Shown piece after piece: positions 36,201-40,092 of a stretch of DNA of 64,000 nt. The notes below the pieces were generated by a model that did not search any database, had not been told where the DNA came from, and saw only the letters and a program-made list of their open reading frames with translations. Position numbers and translations under genes: made by a program. This DNA is from Dreissena polymorpha (Eukaryota; Mollusca; Bivalvia; Myida; Dreissenidae): assembly GCF_020536995.1 (NCBI RefSeq), contig NC_068362.1, positions 104,660,325 through 104,724,324 on the forward strand. The letters run 5' to 3'. The first letter of the stretch is position 1; each line of letters opens with the position of its first letter.

Positions 36201-37601
36201 CGTCGAATTACGTCACGGAATGTAAACAACATTCGGGTGTTCTCATTATGTTTGCGTAAATATTTATTTAATTTGCTCATTTAAAAGCATGTGATAAAAA
36301 AATCTGACATTCGTTGTCATTTCATACCATATTTTATAAAACTCGTCCAGGAAATTCGTTAGTAAGCTCGCCAAAGGCTCGCTTACTAACAAAATTCCTG
36401 AACTCGTTTAATAAAATATGGGCTGGATTGTACTTTACCGGTACGCAGATGTTTACCACTATCGACAAAGCGGGAGTTTTGGGGCGGTAGCCCCAGATAC
36501 TAAGGAAATATATAGGATAAAAAGGATTATTAGATGTTGTGTTAGGTGTTAGGTTTTGCGGGTTATGGTTAGGGTACGTTTTTCCCTTCTTTTTTACGTA
36601 CCGGTAAAGTGCAATTGCCCCAAAATAACTCGTGCCAGATCCTATATGTAATACTCAAGGTCACGATAACTGAGCATGTCATGTCTTGTACACGACATGA
36701 ACTCGTACCTGCAATAACAGCATATATGTGTCTTGTTCTTAGAAAACTGGGCTTAATTCATGTGCGTAAAGTGTCGTCCCAGATTAGCTTGTGCAGTCCG
36801 CACAGGCTAATCAGGGACAACACTTTCAGCTTTAATGGTATTTTTAGTTTCAAGGAAGTCCCTCCTTACCGAAAATCAAGTTTAGGCGGAAAGTATCGTA
36901 CCTGATTAGCCTGTGCGGACTGCACAGGCTAATCTGCGACGGCACTTTACGCACATGAATTAAGCCCAGTTTTCTCAGAACAAGGCACATATATATACAG
37001 CATGCCTAAGCCTCGCAGTTCAAAGCATTTACTATATATGTTGCGGTGCACATTGTATCCGTGAAAATAACAAATAGCCTTGAATGAAAACGTATACATG
37101 TACTTTCTATAACAAAGAAACAGCTGTTAATATGCCTCATTGAGTCTTGAATACTTGCTTTAAGATAGAAACTAGAAAAAAGTCCAAATGAACTAAACAC
37201 TTTTTGTTCTTCGAAATTGACAAGTGTCATTTGTGAAATAGTACATGTGTAAGAGGAACAGTAAAAAAAACTTAATATGAACGAGTACACTTAATTTTAA
37301 TGGGGAAATGTTAGTTGCACTAATCCAACTCCAAACTATTGACCCTCCTGGTGGCTATGAGCTGTACGTATGTACTCATGAAAGATCAGACCTTTAAAGA
37401 AGAACTAAGGAAAATGTGTTAGTAAACATTATTGCAAGAACCTTCTAAGAACGCGTCCACTTATTTTGAATGAATATTATTCAATGTAATTAATTAATTA
37501 TTGCATTTGATAAATTAACAACAGCTGTATACTCACCAGTCAAAAGCGCCTTTATTTTGTTGATGCAAATGTCCAGTGATGACTTTCGGACACGGATTCA
37601 T
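3413..37601 (-). CDS. WDR11: WD repeat-containing protein 11 (WDR11), complete, 28 coding exons
   Basis: In vertebrates WDR11 is the scaffold of a complex with FAM91A1 that helps tether AP-1 vesicles at the trans-Golgi network. It is also tied to ciliogenesis and Hedgehog signalling. I assembled the exons by eye from splice sites, reading phase and recalled human sequence. Coordinates from the ATG: 37537-37601, 35464-35533, 34828-34869, 33860-34025, 33280-33453, 29466-29609, 28945-29074, 28280-28463, 27628-27721, 25952-26139, 25460-25679, 25005-25202, 24643-24715, 21888-21999, 20130-20348, 18393-18499, 16719-16851, 15612-15777, 14741-14815, 14169-14286, 13792-13857, 12982-13066, 12067-12210, 11352-11518, 10839-10933, 9898-10070, 6416-6560, 3413-3531. 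The total is 3,672 nt, or 1,223 residues plus stop, with all phases compatible. Two propellers (about residues 20-770) precede a helical C-terminal part. Diagnostic matches are GFQGFLAYG, VASADTSGTVVIWD, LELWNLR, IELLCLIDMRMDACKYL and WSDAIWLAK. Least certain are the exon 6 end and the exon 18-19 junction. Confidence 0.93.
4502..4752. mobile_element. MITE family A, copy 1 (WDR11 intron 27)
   Basis: A 250-bp element with near-symmetric halves. GCGTAAAGTGTCGTCCC and CAGTCCGCACAGGCTAATC lie on the left, and their complements lie on the right, ending TGCCCAGTTTTCTCAGAAC. No coding sequence. This is the dominant family in the window and behaves like a non-autonomous inverted-repeat DNA transposon. 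Confidence 0.85.
5253..5735. repeat. 25-bp minisatellite, about 19 copies
   Basis: Unit AAAACCTATCAGTCACTGTA plus TATAG, exactly 25 bp, repeated head to tail in WDR11 intron 27. Copies differ at one or two positions (for example AACACC for AAAACC). No unique spacers lie between units. Confidence 0.95.
6124..6208. mobile_element. GATTCGGTGG-family element, truncated
   Basis: GATTCGGTGGATTATCGATT followed by an inner hairpin around CTATGATCACGAGT relates this to the elements at 2,085-2,410 and 26,940-27,295. It stops where the (TA)n tract begins. Confidence 0.5.
6209..6303. repeat. (TA)n microsatellite
   Basis: About 95 bases of almost pure TA dinucleotide in WDR11 intron 27, joined to a truncated inverted-repeat element. 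Array length is probably variable and hard to assemble. Confidence 0.97.
6416..6560 (-). CDS. WDR11: WDR11 exon 27
   Basis: KALSLLLLEGQYTACLKVL and RYYDTAALFLQ match human KALLVLLSLGCFFSVAETL and RYFDRAALFVE. Acceptor TCAG|AAC, donor AGCG|GTTAGT, phase 0 in and 1 out. Confidence 0.95.
6765..8136 (+). mobile_element. Composite dispersed repeat, copy 1 (WDR11 intron 26)
   Basis: A 1.37-kb block that recurs in reverse complement at 22,061-23,453 and in pieces at 29,889-32,035. It begins with a hairpin (GTCGCACTGAAGTGCGGCGAC), carries a tRNA-like segment near 7,420-7,490 and an imperfect tandem of about 38 bp near 7,890-7,990 (units containing AACACAAAATCATAGATAAT), and ends CTGCATCAATACTTATCTTG. 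No open frame of interest. The transposon class is unknown. Confidence 0.75.
7420..7490 (+). repeat. tRNA-like segment inside the composite repeat
   Basis: The A box (TAGTGTAGTGGTTACACGC) and B box (GGTTCGAGCC) are clear, and CTCGC-TTCCCAT-GTGAG forms an anticodon arm with CCC (Gly-like). The acceptor stem does not pair well and the segment moves with the repeat. It is therefore a tRNA-derived SINE-type head rather than a tRNA gene. Confidence 0.6.
9685..9825. mobile_element. Inverted-repeat element, hairpin
   Basis: Arms TTGTTGTCGAATAACCCACA and TGTGGGTTATTCGACAACAA are exact complements and extend about 40 bp each, through AGTAAGGAGTA on the left and TACTCCTTACT on the right. The arms enclose a short loop. 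A related half element lies at 52,885-52,960. It is located in the intron just beyond WDR11 exon 26. Confidence 0.7.
9898..10070 (-). CDS. WDR11: WDR11 exon 26
   Basis: IELLCLIDMRMDACKYLI and WSDAIWLAK match human VQLLCLIDKAADACRYLQ and WNRAAWLAK, the strongest single match in the gene. Acceptor TTAG|AC, donor AATG|GTATGA, phase 1 in and 0 out. A MITE starts about 17 nt upstream of the acceptor. Confidence 0.96.
10088..10348. mobile_element. MITE family A, copy 2 (WDR11 intron 25)
   Basis: Full-length type, from TTGTTCCGAGCAAACTGGGC to CCAGTTTTCTCAGAACGCGA. Its edge is about 17 nt from the acceptor of WDR11 exon 26, so the branch-point region may lie within it. Confidence 0.85.
10839..10933 (-). 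CDS. WDR11: WDR11 exon 25
   Basis: KACLTSCVV and STIKLAATHLIAAGQL match human KACLVTTV and STIKLVATNMIANGKL. Acceptor CAAG|GGCC, donor TATG|GTACGT, phase 2 in and 1 out. Confidence 0.95.
11352..11518 (-). CDS. WDR11: WDR11 exon 24
   Basis: YILLNKVDMAVSVLMETD aligns with human QLLLLGQTDRAVQLLLETS, and FKNDCLK with human YCDSLK. Acceptor GTAG|ACG, donor TGAA|GTGAGT, phase 0 in and 2 out. Confidence 0.93.
11827..12053. mobile_element. MITE family A, copy 3 (WDR11 intron 23)
   Basis: From TCGCGTTTTGAGAAAACTGG to TTTTCTCAGAACAAGG, with an internal shortening of the middle. Its right edge is about 13 nt from the donor of WDR11 exon 23. Confidence 0.85.
12067..12210 (-). CDS. WDR11: WDR11 exon 23
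   Basis: An acidic, Ser-rich loop is followed by MDISFLREKDNCLISAF, in the position of human LDICYDVLCENAYFQKF. Acceptor TTAG|AAT, donor TAAG|GTTGTT, phase 0 at both ends. A MITE lies about 13 nt beyond the donor. Confidence 0.83.
12668..12892. mobile_element. MITE family B, copy 1 (WDR11 intron 22)
   Basis: Terminal inverted repeats TTAACCCATTTGTGCC and GGCATAAAAGGGTTAA. The body CTCTCCCATCCTTCTA-, AAATTAGGGATGTC- and AAGCAAACAGCGCAGACC is shared with the three other copies. The central palindrome (GAGACGCCGCATC) is collapsed here. Confidence 0.85.
12982..13066 (-). CDS. WDR11: WDR11 exon 22
   Basis: LFGDEFDTEFWKLVKFV matches human LYGDESELHFWTVAAHYL. Acceptor ACAG|A, donor ACTG|GTAACA, phase 2 in and 0 out. 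Confidence 0.93.
13215..13286 (+). repeat. tRNA-like sequence
   Basis: Acceptor-type arms (TCGCCG and CGGCGA) pair, a B box GGGTTCGATCC is present and the central loop CTAAC resembles tRNA-Val (AAC). The D arm is irregular. Most likely a tRNA pseudogene or SINE head in WDR11 intron 21. It could be checked by covariance folding. Confidence 0.4.
13544..13771. mobile_element. MITE family B, copy 2 (WDR11 intron 21)
   Basis: TTAACCCATTTATGCCTAGT to GCATAAATGGGTTAA, with an intact central palindrome (GAGACGCCGCATCATGCGGC). It ends about 20 nt from the donor of WDR11 exon 21. Confidence 0.88.
13792..13857 (-). CDS. WDR11: WDR11 exon 21, 66 nt
   Basis: VQYIRHPNTRIADRCIEVAR aligns with human KKLLLDPEFTLLQRCLLVSR. 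Acceptor CCAG|A, donor CAAG|GTAAAG, phase 2 at both ends. A second-family MITE ends about 20 nt beyond the donor. Confidence 0.88.
14169..14286 (-). CDS. WDR11: WDR11 exon 20
   Basis: VFSPALMEPKLASLLKF aligns with human VWCPYLLVPRASLALKAF at the start of the helical C-terminal part. Acceptor GTAG|AC, donor ACAG|GTATGC, phase 1 in and 2 out. Confidence 0.88.
14479..14727. mobile_element. MITE family A, copy 4 (WDR11 intron 19)
   Basis: A subtype with ends GGGCCGTGCTGTGGGAAAAT and CACAGAGAACGGCCC around the family core. Its right edge is about 13 nt from the donor of WDR11 exon 19. Confidence 0.83.
14741..14815 (-). CDS. WDR11: WDR11 exon 19
   Basis: Short exon reading DFVHVKTPPVLSKSTSSVAK with acceptor TCAG|AT and donor TCAG|GTTAAC, phase 1 at both ends. 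It falls in a poorly conserved linker, so the assignment rests on splice signals and phase. A MITE ends about 13 nt beyond its donor. Confidence 0.6.
15612..15777 (-). CDS. WDR11: WDR11 exon 18, donor uncertain
   Basis: VCWAGPDSVAVATEDGCIHL matches human VDWCTSDKVILASDDGCIRV. Acceptor GAAG|TGT. No GT donor in the exon leaves phase 1, which exon 19 needs. A GC donor (AAAG|GCATGA) does. The alternative GAG|GTTTTA at 15,664 leaves phase 0 and forces a shorter exon 19 and a weak acceptor for exon 20. Confidence 0.8.
16440..16606. mobile_element. MITE family A, copy 5, 5'-truncated
   Basis: Only the right half of the element is present (GTTGTCCCTGATTAGCCTGT through CCTTTCCACAGAGCGCGGCC). It lies in the intron just downstream of WDR11 exon 17, about 112 nt from it. 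Confidence 0.75.
16719..16851 (-). CDS. WDR11: WDR11 exon 17
   Basis: EVQSIQFAPG and FHICELNKDTLI align with human VRKIRFAPG and AEVWDTKEVQMV. Acceptor CAAG|G, donor ATT|GTACGT, phase 2 in and 0 out. Confidence 0.9.
17270..18095. repeat. Degenerate minisatellite, unit about 50-55 bp
   Basis: Blocks such as GGTTTCACTAAAGAGACAAC followed by TAATTGAGTGAACG recur at intervals of about 50-55 bp with heavy divergence, in WDR11 intron 16. The divergence suggests an old array. It is not coding. Confidence 0.7.
18393..18499 (-). CDS. WDR11: WDR11 exon 16
   Basis: QQLIWQGNRLMISFRAGQM aligns with human TCIAWKGDTLVLGDMDGNL. Acceptor ACAG|AAC lies about 10 nt from a MITE end. The donor AAG|GTACGG was preferred to TCT|GTAAGG because exon 17 needs phase 2. 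Confidence 0.88.
18510..18737. mobile_element. MITE family B, copy 3 (WDR11 intron 15)
   Basis: ACCCATTTATGCCCGGTGGA to GGCATAAATGGGT, with the intact central palindrome. Its left edge is only about 10 nt from the acceptor of WDR11 exon 16. The branch point and part of the pyrimidine tract must therefore come from, or lie beyond, the element. Confidence 0.88.
19546..19806. mobile_element. MITE family A, copy 6 (WDR11 intron 15)
   Basis: A well-preserved copy with ends TGTCTTGTTCTGAGAAAATT and CAGTTTTATCAGAACAAGAC. Both inner hairpins (GCAGTCCGCACAGGCTAATC and GTGCGGACTGCACAGGCTAA) are intact. It serves as a reference copy for the family. Confidence 0.9.
20130..20348 (-). CDS. WDR11: WDR11 exon 15
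   Basis: TWYNQATTTSSKRT aligns with the human EWSPSHNLKSLRKK stretch, followed by LFVASIKPDNSPSLVRFNV at the position of human FVFTDIDGQVYHLTV. Acceptor GCAG|ACG, donor GGAG|GTAACT, phase 0 at both ends. The exon is markedly GC-richer than its introns. Confidence 0.9.
20385..20490. repeat. Short tandem repeat, unit about 21 bp
   Basis: About five copies of AACAGAAAGAAAACAAGTGA plus TAT, 40 nt upstream of the acceptor of WDR11 exon 15. On the transcribed strand it is pyrimidine-rich (TTTCTGTT), so it extends the 3' splice-site pyrimidine environment. Confidence 0.85.
21888..21999 (-). CDS. WDR11: WDR11 exon 14
   Basis: LVILYKERTLELWNLRTQQL matches human AVVFRDKPLELWDVRTCTLL, the blade carrying LELW. 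Acceptor TCAG|G, donor GTT|GTAAGT, phase 2 in and 0 out. Confidence 0.95.
22061..23453 (-). mobile_element. Composite dispersed repeat, copy 2 (WDR11 intron 13)
   Basis: Reverse-complement counterpart of 6,765-8,136, with the same order of parts: AAGATAAGTATTGATGCAAA end, 38-bp tandem, tRNA-like segment at 22,710-22,780, and terminal hairpin CGCCGCACTTCAGTGCGACG. A run of C (22,568-22,577) marks one internal difference. Similarity to copy 1 looks high along the whole length. Confidence 0.75.
22710..22780 (-). repeat. tRNA-like segment in composite repeat copy 2
   Basis: The same Gly(CCC)/Val-like module as at 7,420-7,490, on the minus strand, with B box GGTTCGAGCC. It belongs to the mobile repeat and is not a separate gene. 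Confidence 0.55.
23648..24642 (-). repeat. 52-bp minisatellite made from the WDR11 exon 13 donor boundary
   Basis: About 19 head-to-tail units of 52 bp fill the start of WDR11 intron 13 (transcript sense). Each unit, read on the minus strand, contains CGTATATCTCCGGCCAG, which is identical to the last 17 bases of exon 13. This is followed by GTAATTTAACTGCG, the start of the intron, and about 21 bp ending TTGGTT. Most units therefore keep a complete 5' splice site of form CAG|GTAATT or TAG|GTAATT. The array abuts the genuine donor at 24,642/24,643 with no break in periodicity. Confidence 0.95.
24643..24715 (-). CDS. WDR11: WDR11 exon 13, source of the adjoining minisatellite
   Basis: RSDFLSINKDNRGAIEMARI fills the gap aligning with human RSIAFRGERGNDESAIEMIK. 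Acceptor ACAG|GAAGG, donor CCAG|GTAATT, phase 1 in and 2 out. The last 17 coding bases and the start of the intron are the repeat unit of the 52-bp array that follows downstream in the transcript. Confidence 0.88.
25005..25202 (-). CDS. WDR11: WDR11 exon 12
   Basis: GTVQLLNVYTGQVV, VRGIEVISELHLLAFS and VRSDIAILNMKSG match human GSVLVYHLTSGLL, VKGIEWTSLTSFLSFA and VRNELQLVDLPTG. Acceptor CAAG|GG, donor TCAG|GTATAA. Confidence 0.95.
25460..25679 (-). CDS. WDR11: WDR11 exon 11
   Basis: Residues about 420-493, covering the link between the two propellers. MSGLVSGLVSP and NELLAVG match human LTGLLSGLPAP and QPLLAVG. Acceptor ATAG|GAC, donor GTTG|GTATGT, phase 0 in and 1 out. Confidence 0.9.
25952..26139 (-). 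CDS. WDR11: WDR11 exon 10
   Basis: DLFDLTYEPRCHSDSLRL and VSLLLSDGRIILID match human QELTYDLRSQCDAIRV and AALVVSDGRVMIWE. Acceptor TCAG|AGC. The donor GGT|GTATGT was preferred to CTG|GTGTAT because exon 11 needs phase 0. Confidence 0.93.
26218..26446. mobile_element. MITE family B, copy 4 (WDR11 intron 9)
   Basis: TTAACCCATTTATGCCTAGT to GCATCAATGGGCTAA, with an intact central palindrome. It lies about 78 nt upstream of the acceptor of WDR11 exon 10. Confidence 0.87.
26940..27295 (+). mobile_element. Inverted-repeat element, GATTCGGTGG family, copy in WDR11 intron 9
   Basis: An outer part with ACTGTTT and TGACGTCAT motifs is followed by GTCGGATTCGATGGAATATC and its complement ATATTCCACCGAATCCAAC near 27,290. 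The inner hairpin is built on CACTCGTGATCATAGAAAAT. Same arrangement as the reversed copy at 2,085-2,410. Confidence 0.6.
27329..27585. mobile_element. MITE family A, copy 7 (WDR11 intron 9)
   Basis: Ends TCGCGTTCTGAGAAAACTGG and CCAGTTTTCTCAGAACGCG, separated from the previous element by about 35 bp. Its edge is about 42 nt from the donor of WDR11 exon 9. Confidence 0.85.
27628..27721 (-). CDS. WDR11: WDR11 exon 9
   Basis: VLFCLHDNGSVSLRVKR matches human GLFCLHENGCITLRVRR. Acceptor TCAG|TGC, donor CCCG|GTAAAC, phase 0 in and 1 out. A MITE ends about 42 nt beyond the donor. Confidence 0.95.
28280..28463 (-). CDS. WDR11: WDR11 exon 8
   Basis: Residues about 264-325. An acidic stretch (SALSDDDSDV) is followed by HLVLLVFPSEIQTLDIEVD, matching human HMLLLYPREILILDLEVN. 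Acceptor ACAG|GAG, donor AAAG|GTTTTA, phase 2 in and 0 out. Confidence 0.92.
28683..28806. repeat. (GAAT)n-type microsatellite
   Basis: Imperfect tetranucleotide repeats AAATGAAT turning into a pure GAATGAAT run near 28,753-28,806, in WDR11 intron 7. Confidence 0.9.
28945..29074 (-). CDS. WDR11: WDR11 exon 7, serine-rich loop
   Basis: Residues about 221-264 form a Ser/Arg-rich linker (SMQRLAARSTSSLSKMAS) in the loop that is also poorly conserved in human WDR11. Acceptor CCAG|CTTCC. The donor AAG|GTCGGT was chosen over the nearby ACG|GTTAGG because only it keeps the phase needed by exon 8. Confidence 0.75.
29466..29609 (-). CDS. WDR11: WDR11 exon 6
   Basis: Residues about 173-221. RVLVCTDVSVIKSPGD continues the propeller strand found in human as EGIVFISDFSPSKPPG. 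Acceptor CAAG|GTTT. The 3' boundary is uncertain: donors at 29,465 (ATCT|GTAGTC) and 29,483 (AGCA|GTGCTT) both leave phase 1. The intron between exons 5 and 6 is 3.7 kb. Confidence 0.75.
29889..32035 (-). mobile_element. Composite dispersed repeat, copy 3, interrupted (WDR11 intron 5)
   Basis: Pieces of the element seen at 6,765 and 22,061 lie at 29,889-30,385, about 30,940-31,150 and 31,722-32,035, in the same orientation as copy 2. Between them are a stretch of unrelated short repeats (30,385-30,940, AGTTTGGAAAGAATCTGATG type) and a 570-bp insert holding a tRNA-Phe-like sequence. This is the most rearranged copy. Confidence 0.6.
31424..31514 (-). tRNA. tRNA-Phe(GAA)-like sequence with a 17-nt intron
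   Basis: The minus strand reads GCCGGAATAGCTCAGTTGGG, then an anticodon arm TTAGA-CTGAAG, then 17 extra bases, then ATCTAA. The extra bases lie between positions 37 and 38, the standard place for a nuclear tRNA intron. The acceptor stem (GCCGGAA/TTCCGGC) pairs perfectly, and D arm and T loop (TTCAACC) are canonical. The 5' strand of the T stem (CCATA against CCGGG) pairs poorly, so this may be a pseudogene or a recently mobile tRNA copy. It lies in WDR11 intron 5. Confidence 0.55.
33280..33453 (-). CDS. WDR11: WDR11 exon 5
   Basis: Residues about 115-173. DLLFLLRSPDTLELWD and NILAFDIDPFD match the next blade of human WDR11 (LVLWNADTG, NILSFSFDPFD region). Acceptor TCAG|GTATGG, donor TAT|GTAAGT. 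A donor 4 nt earlier (CTT|GTATGT) would change the phase. Confidence 0.92.
33860..34025 (-). CDS. WDR11: WDR11 exon 4
   Basis: Residues about 60-115. VRWAEEDYHH and HVASADTSGTVVIWDV match human VKWARENYHH and RLASADVNGKIIVWDV, a full WD blade ending in the W-D pair. Acceptor CTAG|GTC, donor CTGG|GTAGTG, phase 0 in and 1 out. Confidence 0.95.
34058..34545 (+). mobile_element. Inverted-repeat element enclosing a tRNA-like module
   Basis: Terminal sequences AAAGGAGCCTTTTCACGTTA and AACATGTGAAAATGCCCCTT are near complements. The interior includes a tRNA-Leu-like segment at 34,342-34,425 (GATGGCCGAGTGGTCTAAGT, B box GGTTCGAGCT). Such elements, part SINE and part inverted repeat, are frequent in bivalves. 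Located in WDR11 intron 3. Confidence 0.6.
34342..34425 (+). repeat. tRNA-Leu-like segment
   Basis: A box GATGGCCGAGTGGTC and B box GGTTCGAGCT are separated by a long arm as in class II tRNAs. It is embedded in the repeat at 34,058-34,545 and lacks a good acceptor stem, so a SINE-type promoter is more likely than a gene. Confidence 0.5.
34828..34869 (-). CDS. WDR11: WDR11 exon 3, 42-nt small exon
   Basis: Fourteen residues (VIQTVGPQNGFVNY) fill exactly the 14-residue gap between exons 2 and 4 in the human alignment. Acceptor GTAG|GTC, donor TAT|GTAAGC, phase 0 at both ends. It is too short to be found as an open frame on its own. Confidence 0.8.
35464..35533 (-). CDS. WDR11: WDR11 exon 2
   Basis: Residues about 22-45. 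GFQGFLAYG aligns with human GWQGLIAYG, the first strand set of the N-terminal propeller. Acceptor ATAG|G, donor CAA|GTAAGT, phase 2 in and 0 out. Confidence 0.93.
35795..36640. mobile_element. Two tandem copies of an inverted-repeat element, the second with a nested insertion
   Basis: TTACACATGTGTAATATACT opens copies at about 35,809 and 36,108. Both share TTGACCAATCGCATTTT, AATGACGTTGCAACGTC and a palindromic close around TTTAATAAAATATG. The second copy is interrupted at about 36,421-36,612 by a small element with ends TACTTTACCGGTACG and CGTACCGGTAAAGTGC. Located in WDR11 intron 1. Confidence 0.65.
36726..36988. mobile_element. MITE family A, copy 8 (WDR11 intron 1)
   Basis: Ends TGTCTTGTTCTTAGAAAACT and CCAGTTTTCTCAGAACAAGG with both inner hairpins. 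The middle is inverted relative to copy 6. Confidence 0.88.
37537..37601 (-). CDS. WDR11: WDR11 exon 1 (coding start)
   Basis: ATG opens MNPCPKVITG and the exon closes on NKGAFDW, matching the N-terminus of human WDR11 (NKAAVDW). The donor is CTG|GTGAGT, phase 2. No other ATG nearby gives this match. The 5' untranslated region and promoter were not resolved. Confidence 0.85.
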
Positions 37602-37786
37602 TTTTGTGTAAAACTTCAACTTACATGTAAAAATAAACAAAGTTTGACCTCACTATTCGAGCTTTATTTCATATATTCCCTTGTTGGCACTTTAAATCCG
37701 TTGGCCATCGAATCAGTAAATTGAGACGTAAAGCTTGAAGCGCCTCTAGGAAAGCACGTGAGCAAGGTATATTATATATATATATA

Positions 37787-38010
37787 CTGTGAAAAGATAT
37801 TTAATGAATGTGCGCAAAGTGTCGTCCCAAATTAGCCTGTGCAGTCCGCACAGGCTTATCAGGGACGACACTTTCCGCCTAAACTAGATTTTTGATAAGA
37901 AGTGACTTTCGTTAAACGAAAAGTATCATATAAGGGGAAAGTGTCGTCCCTGGTTAGCCTGTACACACTACACGTTACGATCATGCATTAAAACCCATTT
38001 CACAGAGCGA
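37787..38010. mobile_element. MITE family A, copy 9, degenerate, upstream of WDR11
   Basis: Family core GCGCAAAGTGTCGTCCCAAA on the left and GGAAAGTGTCGTCCCTGGTT on the right, with an eroded right hairpin. It lies 186 nt upstream of the WDR11 start codon, so in the promoter or 5' untranslated region. Confidence 0.7.
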
Positions 38011-38227
38011 GGTATTTTTTATTTCAATTCTCAAAATTAAGTGTATGAAAACCTCCACTGCCTAGCACGGATACTAACAAGTAATAAGAGTATGCGGTTA
38101 ACCTACACGTATGATGATAACAAATGATACATTAACACGGACCCACCGAGCATAATATAGCCAATAGCTAATTGATGTACCACGTGTGATAAGATACATG
38201 ATACCTTTATGATTCAGAAAGTAAATA

Positions 38228-38490
38228 TGGGCCTGGCTCTGTGAAAAGGGGGTTTAATGCATGTGTGTGAAGTGTCGTTCCAGATTAGCCTGTGCAGTCC
38301 GCACAGGCTTATCAGGGACGACACTTTCCGATTTTATGATATTTTTTGTTTAAAGAAAGACTCATCTTAGCAAAAATCCAGTTTAGGCGGAAATTGTCGT
38401 CCCTGATTAGACTGTGTGGACTGCACCGGCTTATCTGGGACGACACCTTACATACATGCATTAAACTCCCTTTCCACAGAGCAGGGCCCA
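38228..38490. mobile_element. MITE family A, copy 10
   Basis: The GGGCCTGGCTCTGTGAAAAG to TTTCCACAGAGCAGGGCCC subtype, as in copy 4. It lies about 0.6 kb upstream of the WDR11 ATG. Confidence 0.85.
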
Positions 38491-40092
38491 TATACATGTT
38501 CATGTGCGTATTTCAAGATTAATTTCGTACATAATCCCGGTCCAAATAATGTCTCCAACAACCTTAATCAGACTTTATTAAAATTTTACTAAACATAATT
38601 ATCTTGTTAAGATGTTGCATTGCTTGAAATAAGATAACAGCTGACCGTATCCTCAACGTTGATAATTTCACTCTATTAAGTGGAGAAGATTATCATGCAC
38701 AGTTAACTTTACATTTACGACTGATACATCATTTTCCCAACGGGTTATGGTGTACATGTCATGGATGATTGTTAATTATTACATACTATGATATAACGTA
38801 CTTAACTTAATGATTTTATAATATAGTGTTAAACAAAACAAGTAACACGAACAAGCCACGAAACCAGGATGTCAAAAAACGTTTCATTTATTAATTCATT
38901 CTGCATTCACAGGCTGTGTTTACAAGTCAGAGTTCTACAGACAAAATGCCGGCACAATGTGTCCATCCAAACTCAAGAAAGTGAACTCAAACTTTCTAGT
39001 TTTAGTAGCACTGACAATAACCCTGATACAACATGTCCCACATGCAATCTTATGATAGTTTATTTGAATTGGCTATAAGGTAAAAATTCTCTTTATTTCA
39101 GTACAAAACCGTAACCCATATAAATGTATTCAGTGACAATCGTTTTTGTTTAACAACAATGACCATGATCTTGAACCGACCTGACCCAAATAAAAATCCC
39201 AATGCTAGGTATGAATGTACGCTACGAACACCATTTCAGAATAATAACTATTAAAACTCAAGTTTTAACCTGTTTTACTCTACACTCCAGCGAAAAGGAC
39301 CCATCATACCACAATCAAATAACAATACTTTACAAACTTTGTTGAACAAGAGGGCAAAAGGCCCTCAGGCGCTCACCTGAGACCTACAAAACCTTAATTT
39401 AATGTGATATGTTTCGTGATCTTTGTGCAGTTAATGTGTTTTCTAGCTAAGTATTTTTAACCTGTGTGACGCAGATTATATCTTGACCGAGACGTTATAC
39501 GACCAAATGTTCTGACCATTTTTGAAAATTTGGCAACAAAAATGGCTCCAGGTTGGCCATTTTGAAAAATCCAATAAAAGTCGGGTACACATAATTTTCA
39601 TAGCATCATACCAGGAAAACTGCATCATCTCTTGGAAACCAGTGATTATAATTACTGCTCTCAAACAACTTTTAACGTCCCCAAGAAATTATTATTATAA
39701 GATCAAATGTTCAGAATAAGTTTAATGATGATTGGGTGAAAAGATTATCTCTGGCTTGTTTGCAATGTTTCAATACAGTCACATATAAACCACTGGGCAG
39801 CCACCATTTTCAAACTCTTCACAGATATCAACAGAACAAAATAATCTTCTTAGCAATAACAAGTGACTTTTTATTAAAGTCTCTTTGAGCTTTTTCAAGT
39901 CGACATACAGACCTAATTGTTTACACCAGATTTCATATGGAAAGAATATAATTGTCTGACCAAGTTTCAAGAAGATTGGCTGATGATGTGGCTTTAAAAG
40001 TATCCACAAGTCAAAGACGTACATGCCACAGCACAGAAAAGACAAGCAGAAAAGCTGGCTATGATGAACTAAAAATATAAATCTGCACGTTA
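38491..40092. other. Intergenic DNA with one dispersed repeat
   Basis: 38,491-39,335 shows no coding signal. From about 39,335 to 40,062 the sequence AGAGGGCAAAAGGCCCTCAG, CGCTCACCTGAG and AGTTTCAAGAAGATTGGCTG is a repeat type I recognise from many bivalve loci, of unknown class. The remainder is featureless. Confidence 0.5.
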
